64,000 nucleotides of DNA. It comes from Streptomyces sp. CNQ-509. GTDB taxonomy: Bacteria; Actinomycetota; Actinomycetes; Streptomycetales; Streptomycetaceae. The stretch is taken from the NCBI RefSeq assembly GCF_001011035.1, contig NZ_CP011492.1:6689447-6753446 (forward strand). Reading direction: 5' to 3'. The notes beneath the pieces were generated by a model. The model was not told the origin of the DNA. It did no database searches and saw only the letters and a program-made list of their open reading frames with translations. Both the position numbers and the translations under genes were made by a program. Positions within the stretch are counted from its first letter, which is position 1, and each line of letters starts with the position of its first letter. Shown one piece after another: positions 26,951-37,370 of this stretch.

Positions 26951-27254
26951 CGCCGGGCGCGGACATCCGCGCACCACCCGTACGGCCCGCACCACCCCGG
27001 GCCCGTCCCACCGCACCACCCCAGCACCACAGGCACCGAGAGCACCACCCGCACCACTCCGCAGCACCCGCAACTCCCGCAGCACCCCCGGCCGACCGTG
27101 GCACCACCCGCGCAGGCCCCCGCACCACGCCGCTGCCCTCCGACCACTCCACCGCACCACCCGCACCGCCCGGTGAACCCGCCCGTTTGCGCTCCGCCCT
27201 GCCCAACCTGCCCCTGCGCAGCCGCAGTCGGAGCACCGCCGAGGAGATCCGTAC
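26951..27254 (+). other. C-rich, G-poor leader between the ROK gene and ABC operon
   Basis: This 304-base spacer has no gene. From about 26970 to 27200 its plus strand is made of CACCAC/GCACCA-type low-complexity sequence with few G runs, unlike the surrounding DNA. As RNA it would be largely unstructured and C-rich, the composition used by Rho utilisation sites. I see no strong hairpin terminator here. The start codon at 27255 is preceded by GAGGAGATCC. Confidence 0.5.
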
Positions 27255-28790
27255 ATGGCGCCTACGTCAGATACGCCGCCCACCCCCGCCACACCCCTGC
27301 TCACCATGACGGGGATCACCAAGTCCTTCCCCGGCGTCCGCGCGCTCGACGGCGTCGACCTCGACGTCGTGGCCGGCGAGGTGCACTGCCTGCTCGGCCA
27401 GAACGGCGCCGGCAAGTCCACCCTCATCAAGGTCCTCGCCGGCGCCCACCAGCCCGACGACGGCACCATCGTCTGGCAGGGCGACGAGACCGCGCTGAAG
27501 TCGCCGGTCGCCGCCATGCGGCTGGGCATCGCCACCATCTACCAGGAACTCGACCTGGTGATGCACCTGTCGGTGGCGGAGAACGTCTTCCTCGGCCACG
27601 AGCGCTCCTCCGGCGGGTTCATCAAGGCCCGCGAGGCGCACAGCGCCGCCCAGGACCTGCTGGCCCGGCTCGGCCACCCGGAGATCTCCGCGTCCACCAT
27701 CGTCGGCGACCTCTCCGCCGCCGGCCAGCAGGTCGTCTCCATGGCCCGCGCGCTCTCCCACGACGTGAAGCTCATCGTCATGGACGAGCCGTCCGCCGCG
27801 CTCGACCCCGACGAGGTCGACAACCTCTTCCGGATCGTCGCCGACCTCACCGAGCAGGGCGTCGCCGTCATCTACATCTCCCACCGGCTGGAGGAGATCC
27901 GCCGGATAGGCGACCGCGTCACCGTGCTCAAGGACGGCCGCGCCGTCGCCCGCGGGCTGCCCGCGCAGAGCACGTCGACCAACGAGATCGTCACCCTGAT
28001 GACCGGCCGCAACGTCGCGCACGTCTTTCCCGAGCGGCCCGAGGCGCCCGGCGCGGGCAAGGATCCCGTGCTCACCCTCGAAGGGCTCGCCAGGCAGGGC
28101 GAGTTCGCGCCGGTGGACCTCAAGCTCGCCCCCGGCGAGATCGTCGGGCTCGCGGGCCTCGTCGGCTCCGGCCGCTCGGAGATCCTGGAGACCGTCTTCG
28201 GCGCCCGCAAGCCGACCGCCGGCCGGGTGCTCGTCGACGGCCGCCCGCTGCGCCCCGGGAGCGTCACCGCCGCCGTCAAGGCGGGCATCGGGCTGGCCCC
28301 CGAGGAGCGCAAGTCGCAGGCGCTGCTCATGACGGAGTCCGTCAGCCGCAACGTCTCCATCTCCTCGCTCACCCGCTTCTCCACCGGCGGCTGGCTGGAC
28401 CGGTCGGGGGAGCGGGCCGCGGCCCGGCAGGCGGTACGCGACCTCTCGCTGCGCCCCGACAACCCCGACGCCCTCGTCCGCACGCTCTCCGGGGGCAACC
28501 AGCAGAAGGCCGTGCTCGCGCGCTGGCTGCTGCGCGACTGCCGGGTGCTGCTGCTGGACGAGCCCACCCGCGGCGTGGACGTCGGCGCCCGCGCCGAGTT
28601 GTACGCGCTCATCCGCAGGCTCGCCGACGAAGGCGTCGCGGTCCTGCTCGTCTCCAGCGAACTCCCCGAGGTCCTCGGCCTCGCCGACCGCGTCCTCGTA
28701 CTCCGCGAGGGCCGGGTCGTGCACACCGCCCCGGCCCGGGATCTCGACGAGCACCGGGTGCTCGACCTCGTCATGGAAGGGACCTCGTAA
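27255..28790 (+). CDS. Sugar ABC transporter ATP-binding protein (RbsA/MglA type)
   Basis: A 511-residue protein with two fused ATPase domains, as in ribose and galactose importers. The first has Walker A GQNGAGKS, an altered signature LSAAGQQVVSMARAL and Walker B LIVMDEPSAALD. The second has the degenerate P-loop GLVGSGRSE that is normal for the RbsA C-terminal half, plus the signature LSGGNQQKAVLARW and LLLDEPTRGVDVG. It energises import through the permease that starts one base after its stop codon. The binding protein follows, giving a complete transporter. Confidence 0.95.
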   Translation: MAPTSDTPPTPATPLLTMTGITKSFPGVRALDGVDLDVVAGEVHCLLGQNGAGKSTLIKVLAGAHQPDDGTIVWQGDETALKSPVAAMRLGIATIYQELDLVMHLSVAENVFLGHERSSGGFIKAREAHSAAQDLLARLGHPEISASTIVGDLSAAGQQVVSMARALSHDVKLIVMDEPSAALDPDEVDNLFRIVADLTEQGVAVIYISHRLEEIRRIGDRVTVLKDGRAVARGLPAQSTSTNEIVTLMTGRNVAHVFPERPEAPGAGKDPVLTLEGLARQGEFAPVDLKLAPGEIVGLAGLVGSGRSEILETVFGARKPTAGRVLVDGRPLRPGSVTAAVKAGIGLAPEERKSQALLMTESVSRNVSISSLTRFSTGGWLDRSGERAAARQAVRDLSLRPDNPDALVRTLSGGNQQKAVLARWLLRDCRVLLLDEPTRGVDVGARAELYALIRRLADEGVAVLLVSSELPEVLGLADRVLVLREGRVVHTAPARDLDEHRVLDLVMEGTS

Positions 28791-29813
28791 GTGTTGAGCA
28801 AATCGGACTCGCTCTCCGCCCCGGCGCCGGAGAAGCCTCAGGGGAACGGCAACGCCGCCGACTGGCACAGCCGTCTGGACTTCAGACTCCTGGCGCTGGT
28901 CGGCGTGCTCGGCCTGCTGGTCGCGGTCGGCGCCCTCACCAAGCCCGACCAGTTCCTGGACGTCGACAACTTCCGGCTGATCCTCACCCAGTCGTCGGCG
29001 ATCGGCGTCGTCACCATCGGCGTGACGCTGGTCATCATCGGCGGCGGCATCGACCTGTCGGTCGGTGCGATCGTCGCCCTCGCCTCGGTCTGGGCGACGA
29101 CGCAGGCAACGCAGGACTACGGCCTGACGGGCATGCTCTTCTGCGCCATAGCCGTCGGCATAGGCTGCGGCCTGGTCAACGGCGTCCTCATCGCGTACGG
29201 CAGCCTCGTGCCGTTCATCGCCACGCTGGCCATGCTCGCCTCCGCGCGCGGCTTCGCCGAGCAGATGAGCGACGGCCAGACGCAGATCGTCGAGGTCGAC
29301 GCGGTGCTGGACCTCGGGAACGCGGACGCCCGCATCCTCGGCATCCCGTACCTGGTCCTCATCTTCCTCGGCGTCGCCGCCCTGGGCTGGGTGCTGCTCA
29401 ACCGCACCACCTTCGGCCGCCGCACCGTGGCGGTCGGCGGCAACCCCGAGGCCGCCCGGCTCGCCGGCATCGACATCAAGCGCCAGCGCCTGCTGCTGTA
29501 CGGCCTGTCCGGGCTCTGCTGCGGCATCGCGGCGTTCATGCTCATCGTGCTCGCGGGCTCCGGCCAGAACACCAACGGCAACCTGTACGAACTGGACGCC
29601 ATCGCGGCCGCGATCATCGGCGGCACCCTGCTCAGCGGCGGCCGGGGCACCATCACCGGCTCGGTGCTGGGCGTGGTCGTCTTCACTACCATTACCAACC
29701 TCTTCGCGCTCAACAACGTGCAAAGCGACGTACAGAAGATCGCCAAGGGCGCGATCATCGTCGCCGCCGTCCTTATCCAGCACCACACTTCGCGTAAATC
29801 CTCGACGCAATGA
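28791..29813 (+). CDS. Sugar ABC transporter permease (RbsC type)
   Basis: A 340-residue integral membrane protein of the BPD_transp_2/RbsC family. It has about eight to ten membrane helices and the conserved GGGIDLSVGAIVALASVW, GLVNGVLIAYGSLVPFIATL and GGTLLSGGRGTITGSVLGV stretches. The GTG start lies directly after the TAA of the ATPase gene. Its TGA overlaps an ATG at 29810, just before the binding-protein gene. The final QHHTSRKSSTQ is a short polar tail. Confidence 0.93.
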   Translation: MLSKSDSLSAPAPEKPQGNGNAADWHSRLDFRLLALVGVLGLLVAVGALTKPDQFLDVDNFRLILTQSSAIGVVTIGVTLVIIGGGIDLSVGAIVALASVWATTQATQDYGLTGMLFCAIAVGIGCGLVNGVLIAYGSLVPFIATLAMLASARGFAEQMSDGQTQIVEVDAVLDLGNADARILGIPYLVLIFLGVAALGWVLLNRTTFGRRTVAVGGNPEAARLAGIDIKRQRLLLYGLSGLCCGIAAFMLIVLAGSGQNTNGNLYELDAIAAAIIGGTLLSGGRGTITGSVLGVVVFTTITNLFALNNVQSDVQKIAKGAIIVAAVLIQHHTSRKSSTQ

Positions 29814-29827
29814 AGGGTCGTACTCAC

Positions 29828-30877
29828 ATGCCAGAATCGCCTTTCAGCCGGAGAAACATGCTCTTCGGCGCCGCCGGTGTCTCGGCTGCCGCCTTCCTCA
29901 CCAGTTGCACCAGCAATGACGACAGCGACGACGAGGGCGGCTCCGAGCAGCAGCAGGCAAACGTCTCGGACGACAAGCCCGGCAAGCCGGTCACCATCGG
30001 CTTCGCCGGCCCCGAGGCCGACCACGGCTGGCTCAACGCCATCAACGACAACGCGCGCTCGCGCGCGGAGAAGTACGAGGACGTCACCCTCGACATCACC
30101 GAGGGCTCGAACGACACGGCCACCCAGATAGGCCAGGTCGACTCGCTGATCAACAAGAAGGTCGACGTCCTCGTCATCCTCCCGGCCGACGGCAAGGCGA
30201 TGACGCAGGCGGGGCTGAAGGCCATGCGGGCCGGCATCCCCGTCGTCAACCTGGACCGGATCTTCAACAGCCCGCAGGCGTACCGCTGCTGGATCGGCGG
30301 CGACAACTACGGCATGGGCCTGAACGCCGGCCGGTTCATCGGCGAGCAGCTCAAGGGCAAGAGCAACGCGAAGGTCGTGGAGCTGGCCGGGCTCGACAAC
30401 CTGGAGCTGACCCAGCAGCGTACGAAGGGCTTCGACGACGCGCTGAAGAACTACCCCAACATCGAGAAGGTGGCCAGGCAGGCCGCCGAGTTCACCGTCG
30501 AGTCGGGCCAGCGCAAGATGTCCGACCTGCTCCAGGCCGTGCCGGAGTTCGACGCCATCTGGAACCACGACGACGACCAGGGCGTCGGCGTCAAACGCGC
30601 CATCGACCAGTCGGGCCGCGACGAGTTCATCATGGTCGGCGGCGCCGGTTCCAAGGCCGTGATGGACTCCATCAAGGCCGACGACTCGGTGATCAAGGCC
30701 ACCGTCCTGTACCCGCCGACGATGGCCGCGTCCGCGATCGACCTCGCGCGCGCCCTCGGCCAGCAGAAGGGCGTCTCGGGCATGGCCGAGTTCGAGATCC
30801 CGGCGTCGATCACGTTGTACTCCGCCGTCGTGAGCAAGGACAACATCGACCAGTACCTGCCGACCGGCTTCAACTGA
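29828..30877 (+). CDS. Sugar ABC transporter substrate-binding lipoprotein
   Basis: A 349-residue periplasmic-binding-protein of the ribose/galactose class (Peripla_BP_4). The N-terminus FSRRNMLFGAAGVSAAAFLT ends in the lipobox LTSC with Cys27. With Arg8-Arg9 before the hydrophobic segment this may be a TAT lipoprotein. Mature-domain features include IGFAGPEADHGWLNAINDNA, NKKVDVLVILPADGKAM and WNHDDDQGVGVKRAID. I chose the ATG at 29828, which has AAGGG upstream; the in-frame ATG at 29810 overlaps the permease stop and is the alternative. It would deliver the sugar to the transporter. Confidence 0.93.
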   Translation: MPESPFSRRNMLFGAAGVSAAAFLTSCTSNDDSDDEGGSEQQQANVSDDKPGKPVTIGFAGPEADHGWLNAINDNARSRAEKYEDVTLDITEGSNDTATQIGQVDSLINKKVDVLVILPADGKAMTQAGLKAMRAGIPVVNLDRIFNSPQAYRCWIGGDNYGMGLNAGRFIGEQLKGKSNAKVVELAGLDNLELTQQRTKGFDDALKNYPNIEKVARQAAEFTVESGQRKMSDLLQAVPEFDAIWNHDDDQGVGVKRAIDQSGRDEFIMVGGAGSKAVMDSIKADDSVIKATVLYPPTMAASAIDLARALGQQKGVSGMAEFEIPASITLYSAVVSKDNIDQYLPTGFN

Positions 30878-30965
30878 CGGGAATCCAGCGCCAGGAGCCG
30901 CACGCCCGGAACTGCCGGAACGACCGCTGCGGCGCGCCGGAAGCAGCCTACTGACAAGGAGTTCT

Positions 30966-32171
30966 ATGTCCCACGACACGACCGCACCCGCGCTCGGCGT
31001 CGGCATGGTCGGCTACGCGTTCATGGGGGCGGCCCATTCGCAGGGCTGGCGGACCGCCGCCCGGGTCTTCGACCTTCCGCTGACTCCCGTCATGGCCGCG
31101 ATCTGCGGCCGCGACGAGGACAAGGTGGCCACGGCGGCCCGCAAGATGGGCTGGGCCGCCGCGGAGACCGACTGGCGCCGGCTCATCACCCGGGACGACG
31201 TGCAGCTCGTCGACGTCTGCACGCCGGGCGACAGCCACGCGGAGATCGCCATCGCCGCGCTGGAGGCGGGCAAGCACGTGCTGTGCGAGAAGCCGCTCGC
31301 CAACACCGTCGCAGAGGCCGAGGCGATGGTCGACGCCGCGGCGCGGGCGCGGGAGCGCGGGCAGCTCGCCATGGTCGGCTTCAACTACCGCCGGGTGCCG
31401 GCCCTGGCGTACGCGCGCGAGCTGATCGCCCGCGGCCGGCTGGGTGCGCTGCGGCACGTGCGTGTGACGTACCTGCAGGACTGGCTCGTCGACCCGGAGT
31501 TTCCGCTCGCCTGGCGGATGCAGAAGGAGAAGGCGGGCTCCGGGGCGCTCGGCGACCTCGGGGCGCACATCGTCGACCTCGCACAGTTCCTCACCGGCGA
31601 GCCGCTGGTGGGCGTCTCGGCGCAGACCGAGACGTTCGTGAAGGAACGGCCGCTGCCGTCGGCGGCGGCGGGGCTCTCCGGCGCGGCGGCCGGCGGCGGC
31701 GAGCGCGGTCCGGTCACGGTGGACGACGCCGCCCTGTTCACCGGCCGGTTGGCCTCGGGCGCGCTGGCGTCCTTCGAGGTCAGCCGGATGGCCGCGGGCC
31801 GCAAGAACGCCCTGTCGGTGGAGCTGAACGGCGAACACGGCTCGCTCTCCTTCGACCTGGAGCGGCTGAACGAGCTGCAGTTGCACGACCACGCGGAGCC
31901 GGCCGAGACCGCCGGCTTCCGGCGGGTCCTGGTCACGGAGCCGGAGCACCCGTACCTGGAGGCGTGGTGGCCGCCGGGCCACGGCCTCGGGTACGAGCAC
32001 ACCTTCGTGCACCAGGTCCGCGACCTCGTCCACGCCGTCGCCACCGGCGCGCAGCCCGCGCCGTCCTTCGCGGACGGGCTGCAGGTCCAGCGGGTGCTGG
32101 CGGCCGTGGAGGAGAGCGCGGAGAAGAACGCCGTCTTCACGCCCGTGGTGCAAGCCGGCCAAGCCACCTGA
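30966..32171 (+). CDS. Gfo/Idh/MocA-family oxidoreductase
   Basis: A 401-residue NAD(P)-dependent oxidoreductase. The N-terminal Rossmann part has VGMVGYAFMGAAHSQGW, VDVCTPGDSHAEIAIAALEA and the family motif CEKPLANT with its conserved Lys. The C-terminal part has the expected alpha/beta fold (GALGDLGAHIVDLAQFLTGE). Members oxidise or reduce sugars, cyclitols or glycosides, often at C3. It is preceded by AAGGAG and sits between the transporter and a TIM-barrel isomerase, so it probably handles the imported sugar. Confidence 0.93.
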   Translation: MSHDTTAPALGVGMVGYAFMGAAHSQGWRTAARVFDLPLTPVMAAICGRDEDKVATAARKMGWAAAETDWRRLITRDDVQLVDVCTPGDSHAEIAIAALEAGKHVLCEKPLANTVAEAEAMVDAAARARERGQLAMVGFNYRRVPALAYARELIARGRLGALRHVRVTYLQDWLVDPEFPLAWRMQKEKAGSGALGDLGAHIVDLAQFLTGEPLVGVSAQTETFVKERPLPSAAAGLSGAAAGGGERGPVTVDDAALFTGRLASGALASFEVSRMAAGRKNALSVELNGEHGSLSFDLERLNELQLHDHAEPAETAGFRRVLVTEPEHPYLEAWWPPGHGLGYEHTFVHQVRDLVHAVATGAQPAPSFADGLQVQRVLAAVEESAEKNAVFTPVVQAGQAT

Positions 32172-32229
32172 CCCCACCCGGATCAGCCGACCACCCCCGG
32201 AGGCACTCCGGAGAAAGAGGCAGCACACG

Positions 32230-33231
<1,002 letters not shown>

Positions 33232-33253
33232 CGCCGCAGCGGCGCGGAGCGCA

Positions 33254-33280
33254 GCCCGGCGGCGGCACCCGCCGCCGGGC
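33254..33280 (+). terminator. Hairpin terminator after the sugar operon
   Basis: A perfect 12-bp GC stem (33254-33265 with 33269-33280) with a 3-base loop starts 22 bases past the isomerase stop. The following 120 bases are clearly more AT-rich and probably hold the next promoter. Confidence 0.75.
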
Positions 33281-33299
33281 CGCTCCGGCATGTCCGGGG

Positions 33300-33428
33300 G
33301 GCACTTTGTCCTTATCAAGGATGAAGATAACTGAAGTCCTGTCAAAGGGCTTCTCTATCCTGCAAAAGGCGGTTACGTTCCTGTGATGTCCCTGACATAA
33401 ACCCCCCACTCTCGGCAGGAGAGATCAG
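33300..33428 (+). promoter_or_regulatory. AT-richer promoter region of the secreted dehydrogenase gene
   Basis: This spacer is less GC-rich than its neighbours. It holds the small palindrome TCCTTATCAAGGA (33309-33321) and CTTTGTCCT (33304-33312), which is also found upstream of the ROK gene at 25622-25630. It is a likely promoter and operator region, but I cannot fix the -35 and -10 boxes. Confidence 0.4.
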
Positions 33429-35888
33429 GTGCACACCAGAAGGATCCGGAGAACGCTCACGAGGACGGTGACGGCCCTGCTGGCCGCGCCGGCCCTCGTG
33501 CTGGGCACGTCCGCCACCGGCGCCGCGCACCCGGGCGAGGACCACGAGGCCCCGGCCGCGGCGGAGTTCCAGCAGGTGACGCTGGCCAAGGGCGAGCCCG
33601 AGATGGGCGAGCCGATGACCATGGCGGTGCTCCCCGACCGGTCCGTGCTGCACACCTCGCGCGACGGCACGGTACGGCTCACGGACGCCGCCGGTACGAC
33701 GAAGATCGCGGGCAAGCTCGCCGTGTACAACCACGACGAGGAGGGCCTGCAAGGCGTCGGAGTCGACCCGGGCTTCGCGCAGAACCGGTTCGTCTACCTC
33801 TACTACGCCCCGCCCCTGGACACCCCCGCGGGCGACGCCCCGTCGGACGGCAGCGCCGCCGACTTCGCGCCCTTCGACGGCGTCAACCGGCTCTCCCGCT
33901 TCGTCCTGAAGGGCGACGGCACCCTCGACACCGGCAGCGAGAAGGCGGTCCTGGACGTGCCCGCCTCCCGCGGCCTGTGCTGCCACACCGGCGGCGACAT
34001 CGACTTCGACGCCCAGGGCAACCTGTACCTCTCCACCGGCGACGACACCAACCCGTTCGCCTCCGACGGCTACACGCCCATCGACGAACGCGCCACGCGC
34101 AACCCCGCGTTCGACGCCCAGCGCTCCGCCGGCAACACCAACGACCTGCGCGGCAAGGTCCTGCGGATCAAGGTCAACGCCGACGGCTCGTACGACATCC
34201 CGGACGGCAACCTCTTCGCGCCCGGCACCGAGAAGACGCGCCCCGAGATCTACGCCATGGGCTTCCGCAACCCGTTCCGGCTCAGCGTCGACAAGCCCAC
34301 CGGCACCGTCTACGTCGGCGACTACGGCCCCGACGCCGGTACCGCCGGCGACACCCGCGGGCCCGCAGGGCAGGTCGAGTTCGCCCGTATCACCGAGGCG
34401 GGCAACTTCGGCTGGCCGTACTGCACCGGCGACAACGACGCGTACAAGGACTACGACTTCGGCTCCGGCGCCTCCGGGGCGGCCTTCGACTGCGGCGCGC
34501 CCGTCAACGACTCGCCGCACAACACCGGCCTGACGGAACTGCCCCCCGCCCAGCCCGCGTGGATCCCCTACGACGGCAACTCCGTCCCCGAGTTCGGCAA
34601 CGGCTCCGAGTCCCCGATGGGCGGACCCGTCTACCGCCGGGACGAGGTCGACGACGGCTCCGCGGTGGCCTTCCCCGCAGAGTACGAAGGGAACTTCTTC
34701 GCCGGCGAGTTCGGCCGCAAGTGGATCAAGCGGATCGAGCAGGGCGGCGACGGCACCGTCGCCGCCATCAACGACTTCCCCTGGTCCGGCACCCAGGTCA
34801 TGGACATGGACTTCGGCCCCGACGGCGCCCTCTACGTCCTCGACTACGGCACCGGCTACTTCGGCGGCGACGAGAACTCCGCCCTCTACCGCATCGAGAA
34901 CATGACCGGCGGCGCCTCGCCGGTCGCCGAGGCGAGCGCCGACAAGACCTCCGGGCAGGCGCCCCTGGCCGTGCAGTTCTCCTCCGCCGGCACCACCGAC
35001 CCCGACAGCACCGAGCTGACGTACTCCTGGGACTTCGGCGACGGCGCCACCTCCGACCAGGCCGACCCCGCGCACACGTACGCGGAGAACGGCACGTACA
35101 ACGTCACCCTCACCGCCACCGACCCCGACGGCCTCACCGGCAGCGCCAACGTGCAGATCACCGTCGGCAACACCGCGCCCACCGTCACCCTGGACCTGCC
35201 GCGGGACGGCCAGTCCTTCTCCTTCGGCGACGACGTGCCCTTCGAGGTCACCGTCGCCGACCCGGAGGACGAGAGCGTCGACTGCGGTAAGGTCCGGGTC
35301 GCCTACATCCTCGGCCACGACTCCCACGGCCACGAGATGACCAGCGCCAACGGCTGCAGCGGCACCCTGAAGACCGCAGCGGACGGCGAGCACGACCCCA
35401 ACGCCAACCTCTACGGCGGCCTCACCGCCACGTACACCGACGGCGGAGGCGGCGGCCAGGGCGCCCTGACCGGGACCGACCAGGCCAAGCTGCAGCCCAA
35501 GCACCGCCAGGCCGAGCACTACGACGGATCCCAGGGCGTCGCGCCGCAGAGCAAGCCGGCGGCCAACGGCGGCAAGACGGTCGGCGACATCCACGCCGGC
35601 GACTGGATCGCCTTCGAGCCCTGGGTCCTGTCCGACGTCACCGGGCTCACCGCCCGGATCTCCTCCGCCGGCGCCGGCGGCACCCTGGAGGTGCGCGCGG
35701 GTGCCCCCGACGGGACGCTCCTCGGCTCCACCGAGGTGCCGGTCACCGGCGGATGGGACACGTTCCAGGACGTCACGGCGACCCTGTCGGGCGCCCCGGA
35801 CGGCACCACGAAGCTCTACCTCGTCTTCGCCGGCAGCAGTACGGACCCGCTGTTCGACGTCGACGACTTCACCCTCACCACCGGATAG
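33429..35888 (+). CDS. Secreted glucose/sorbosone dehydrogenase-like beta-propeller with PKD and CBM6-like domains
   Basis: An 819-residue secreted protein. It has a Sec signal peptide (about 1-34). The beta-propeller runs from about 40 to 490 and is related to soluble PQQ glucose/sorbosone dehydrogenases: GLQGVGVDPGFAQNRFVYLY, SRGLCCHTGGDIDFD, EIYAMGFRNPFRLSVD and GALYVLDYGTGYFGGD are characteristic. A PKD domain follows (LTYSWDFGDGATSD, about 500-580), and a carbohydrate-binding CBM6-like domain ends the protein (HYDGSQGVA to LFDVDDFTLTTG). The GTG start follows AGGAGAGATCAG. No PQQ genes are in the window. It probably oxidises or binds sugar polymers outside the cell. Confidence 0.9.
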   Translation: MHTRRIRRTLTRTVTALLAAPALVLGTSATGAAHPGEDHEAPAAAEFQQVTLAKGEPEMGEPMTMAVLPDRSVLHTSRDGTVRLTDAAGTTKIAGKLAVYNHDEEGLQGVGVDPGFAQNRFVYLYYAPPLDTPAGDAPSDGSAADFAPFDGVNRLSRFVLKGDGTLDTGSEKAVLDVPASRGLCCHTGGDIDFDAQGNLYLSTGDDTNPFASDGYTPIDERATRNPAFDAQRSAGNTNDLRGKVLRIKVNADGSYDIPDGNLFAPGTEKTRPEIYAMGFRNPFRLSVDKPTGTVYVGDYGPDAGTAGDTRGPAGQVEFARITEAGNFGWPYCTGDNDAYKDYDFGSGASGAAFDCGAPVNDSPHNTGLTELPPAQPAWIPYDGNSVPEFGNGSESPMGGPVYRRDEVDDGSAVAFPAEYEGNFFAGEFGRKWIKRIEQGGDGTVAAINDFPWSGTQVMDMDFGPDGALYVLDYGTGYFGGDENSALYRIENMTGGASPVAEASADKTSGQAPLAVQFSSAGTTDPDSTELTYSWDFGDGATSDQADPAHTYAENGTYNVTLTATDPDGLTGSANVQITVGNTAPTVTLDLPRDGQSFSFGDDVPFEVTVADPEDESVDCGKVRVAYILGHDSHGHEMTSANGCSGTLKTAADGEHDPNANLYGGLTATYTDGGGGGQGALTGTDQAKLQPKHRQAEHYDGSQGVAPQSKPAANGGKTVGDIHAGDWIAFEPWVLSDVTGLTARISSAGAGGTLEVRAGAPDGTLLGSTEVPVTGGWDTFQDVTATLSGAPDGTTKLYLVFAGSSTDPLFDVDDFTLTTG

Positions 35889-35899
35889 CTCCCCCCACC

Positions 35900-35925
35900 G
35901 CCCCGCCGGCTCCGGCCGGCGGGGC
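35900..35925 (+). terminator. Hairpin between dehydrogenase and ThuA genes
   Basis: A perfect 11-bp stem (35900-35910 with 35915-35925) and a 4-base loop begin 11 bases past the stop. Some read-through to the ThuA gene 34 bases further on is likely, so it may attenuate rather than end the transcript. Confidence 0.65.
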
Positions 35926-35958
35926 GTCCCACCCGACGAGACCCTCAAGGAGCGCACT

Positions 35959-37287
35959 GTGAAAGCTCCCGGACGCCTCGCACTCGCGACGGCGGCGGTC
36001 GTACTGACCACCCTGGCCATGAGCACGTCCGCGGTCGCCGAGAAGCCGGCGAAGAAGGCGGAGGGCGAGCACGTGCTCGTCTTCTCCAAGACCGCCGGCT
36101 TCCGCCACGACTCCATCCCCGACGGCATCGAGACCATCAAGCAGCTCGGCGCCGACAACGGCTTCACCGTCGACACCACCGAGAACGCCGGCGTGTTCAC
36201 GCCCGGCACCCTCCAGCAGTACGACGCGGTCGTCTTCCTCTCCACCACCGGTGACGTGCTCGACGCCAAGCAGCAGCGGGCCTTCGAGGACTACGTGCGC
36301 GCGGGCGGCGGCTACGTCGGCGTGCACGCCGCCGCCGACACCGAGTACGACTGGCCGTTCTACGGCGGCCTCGTCGGCGCGTACTTCCACTCACACCCGC
36401 ACAACCAGACCGCCACGGTCAAGGTCGAGGACCACGACCACCCCGCCACCGCCCACCTGGGCGAGGACTGGGTGCGATTCGACGAGTGGTACAACTACCG
36501 CACCAACCCCCGCGGGAACGTCCGTGTGCTGGCCAGCCTCGACGAGAGCTCGTACACCGGCGGGAACATGAGCGGGGACCACCCCATCGCCTGGTGCCAG
36601 ACGTACGAGAGCGGCCGGTCCTTCTACACCGGCGGTGGCCACACCAAGGAGTCGTACGCGGAGCCCGAGTTCCGCGCCCATCTGCTCGGCGGCATCCAGT
36701 ACGCCGCCGGGGCCGTCGAATCGGACTGCAGTTCTGCCGAGAGCGACTACACTCCGATCTTCGACGGCACTTCCACCGAGGGCTGGAAGCAGGCCGGGCC
36801 GGGCTCGTTCCGCCTGGAGGACGGCATCCTGACCTCGGAGGGCGGCATGGGCATGCTGTGGTACGAGGCCAGGCAGTTCGGTTCGTACTCCCTCAAGCTC
36901 GACTGGCGCATGGAGGGCGACGACAACTCCGGCGTCTTCATCGGGTTCCCGCCCTCCGACGACCCCTGGTCGGCCGTGAACAACGGCTACGAGATCCAGA
37001 TCGACGCCACCGACTCCCCGGACCGGACCACGGGCGCCGTCTACGGCTTCCAGTCCGCCGACATCGCCGCGCGCGACGAGGCGCTCAACCCGCCCGGCGA
37101 GTGGAACACCTTCGAACTCCGCGTCGAGGGCGAGCGCCTGCAGATCTGGCTCAACGACGTGAAGATCAACGACTTCACGAACACCGACCCCGCCCGCAGC
37201 CTTGCGGACGGACACATCGGGATCCAGAACCACGGTGCGGACGACCAGGTGTCGTTCCGCAACATCCTGGTGAAGGATCTCCCGTGA
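35959..37287 (+). CDS. Secreted ThuA-DUF1080 (3-keto-disaccharide hydrolase-like) fusion
   Basis: A 442-residue secreted protein with a Sec signal peptide (about 1-24, ending near STSAVAEKP). A ThuA-like domain follows (HVLVFSKTAGFRHDSIPDGI, YDAVVFLSTTGDVL, GGGYVGVHAAADTEYDWPFY, HPIAWCQTYESGRSFYTGGG). A DUF1080/3-keto-disaccharide hydrolase domain begins near residue 260 (YTPIFDGTSTEGWKQAG, SYSLKLDWRMEGDDNSGVFI, HIGIQNHGADDQVSFRNI). DUF1080 proteins have been shown to cleave 3-keto-glycosides. With the Gfo/Idh and TIM-barrel genes this points to 3-keto-sugar metabolism. The GTG start follows AAGGAG. Confidence 0.92.
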   Translation: MKAPGRLALATAAVVLTTLAMSTSAVAEKPAKKAEGEHVLVFSKTAGFRHDSIPDGIETIKQLGADNGFTVDTTENAGVFTPGTLQQYDAVVFLSTTGDVLDAKQQRAFEDYVRAGGGYVGVHAAADTEYDWPFYGGLVGAYFHSHPHNQTATVKVEDHDHPATAHLGEDWVRFDEWYNYRTNPRGNVRVLASLDESSYTGGNMSGDHPIAWCQTYESGRSFYTGGGHTKESYAEPEFRAHLLGGIQYAAGAVESDCSSAESDYTPIFDGTSTEGWKQAGPGSFRLEDGILTSEGGMGMLWYEARQFGSYSLKLDWRMEGDDNSGVFIGFPPSDDPWSAVNNGYEIQIDATDSPDRTTGAVYGFQSADIAARDEALNPPGEWNTFELRVEGERLQIWLNDVKINDFTNTDPARSLADGHIGIQNHGADDQVSFRNILVKDLP

Positions 37288-37290
37288 ACG

Positions 37291-37326
37291 CCGTGGGCGG
37301 GAGGTCACGACGCCTCCCGCCCACGG
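37291..37326 (+). terminator. Strong hairpin terminator before the ebo-like operon
   Basis: A perfect 14-bp stem (37291-37304 with 37313-37326) with an 8-base loop starts 3 bases past the ThuA stop. It separates the secreted sugar genes from the next operon. Confidence 0.85.
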
Positions 37327-37370
37327 GCGCACCGTGTATCTGAACTGAACACACGTGGGAGGCAGCAGCC

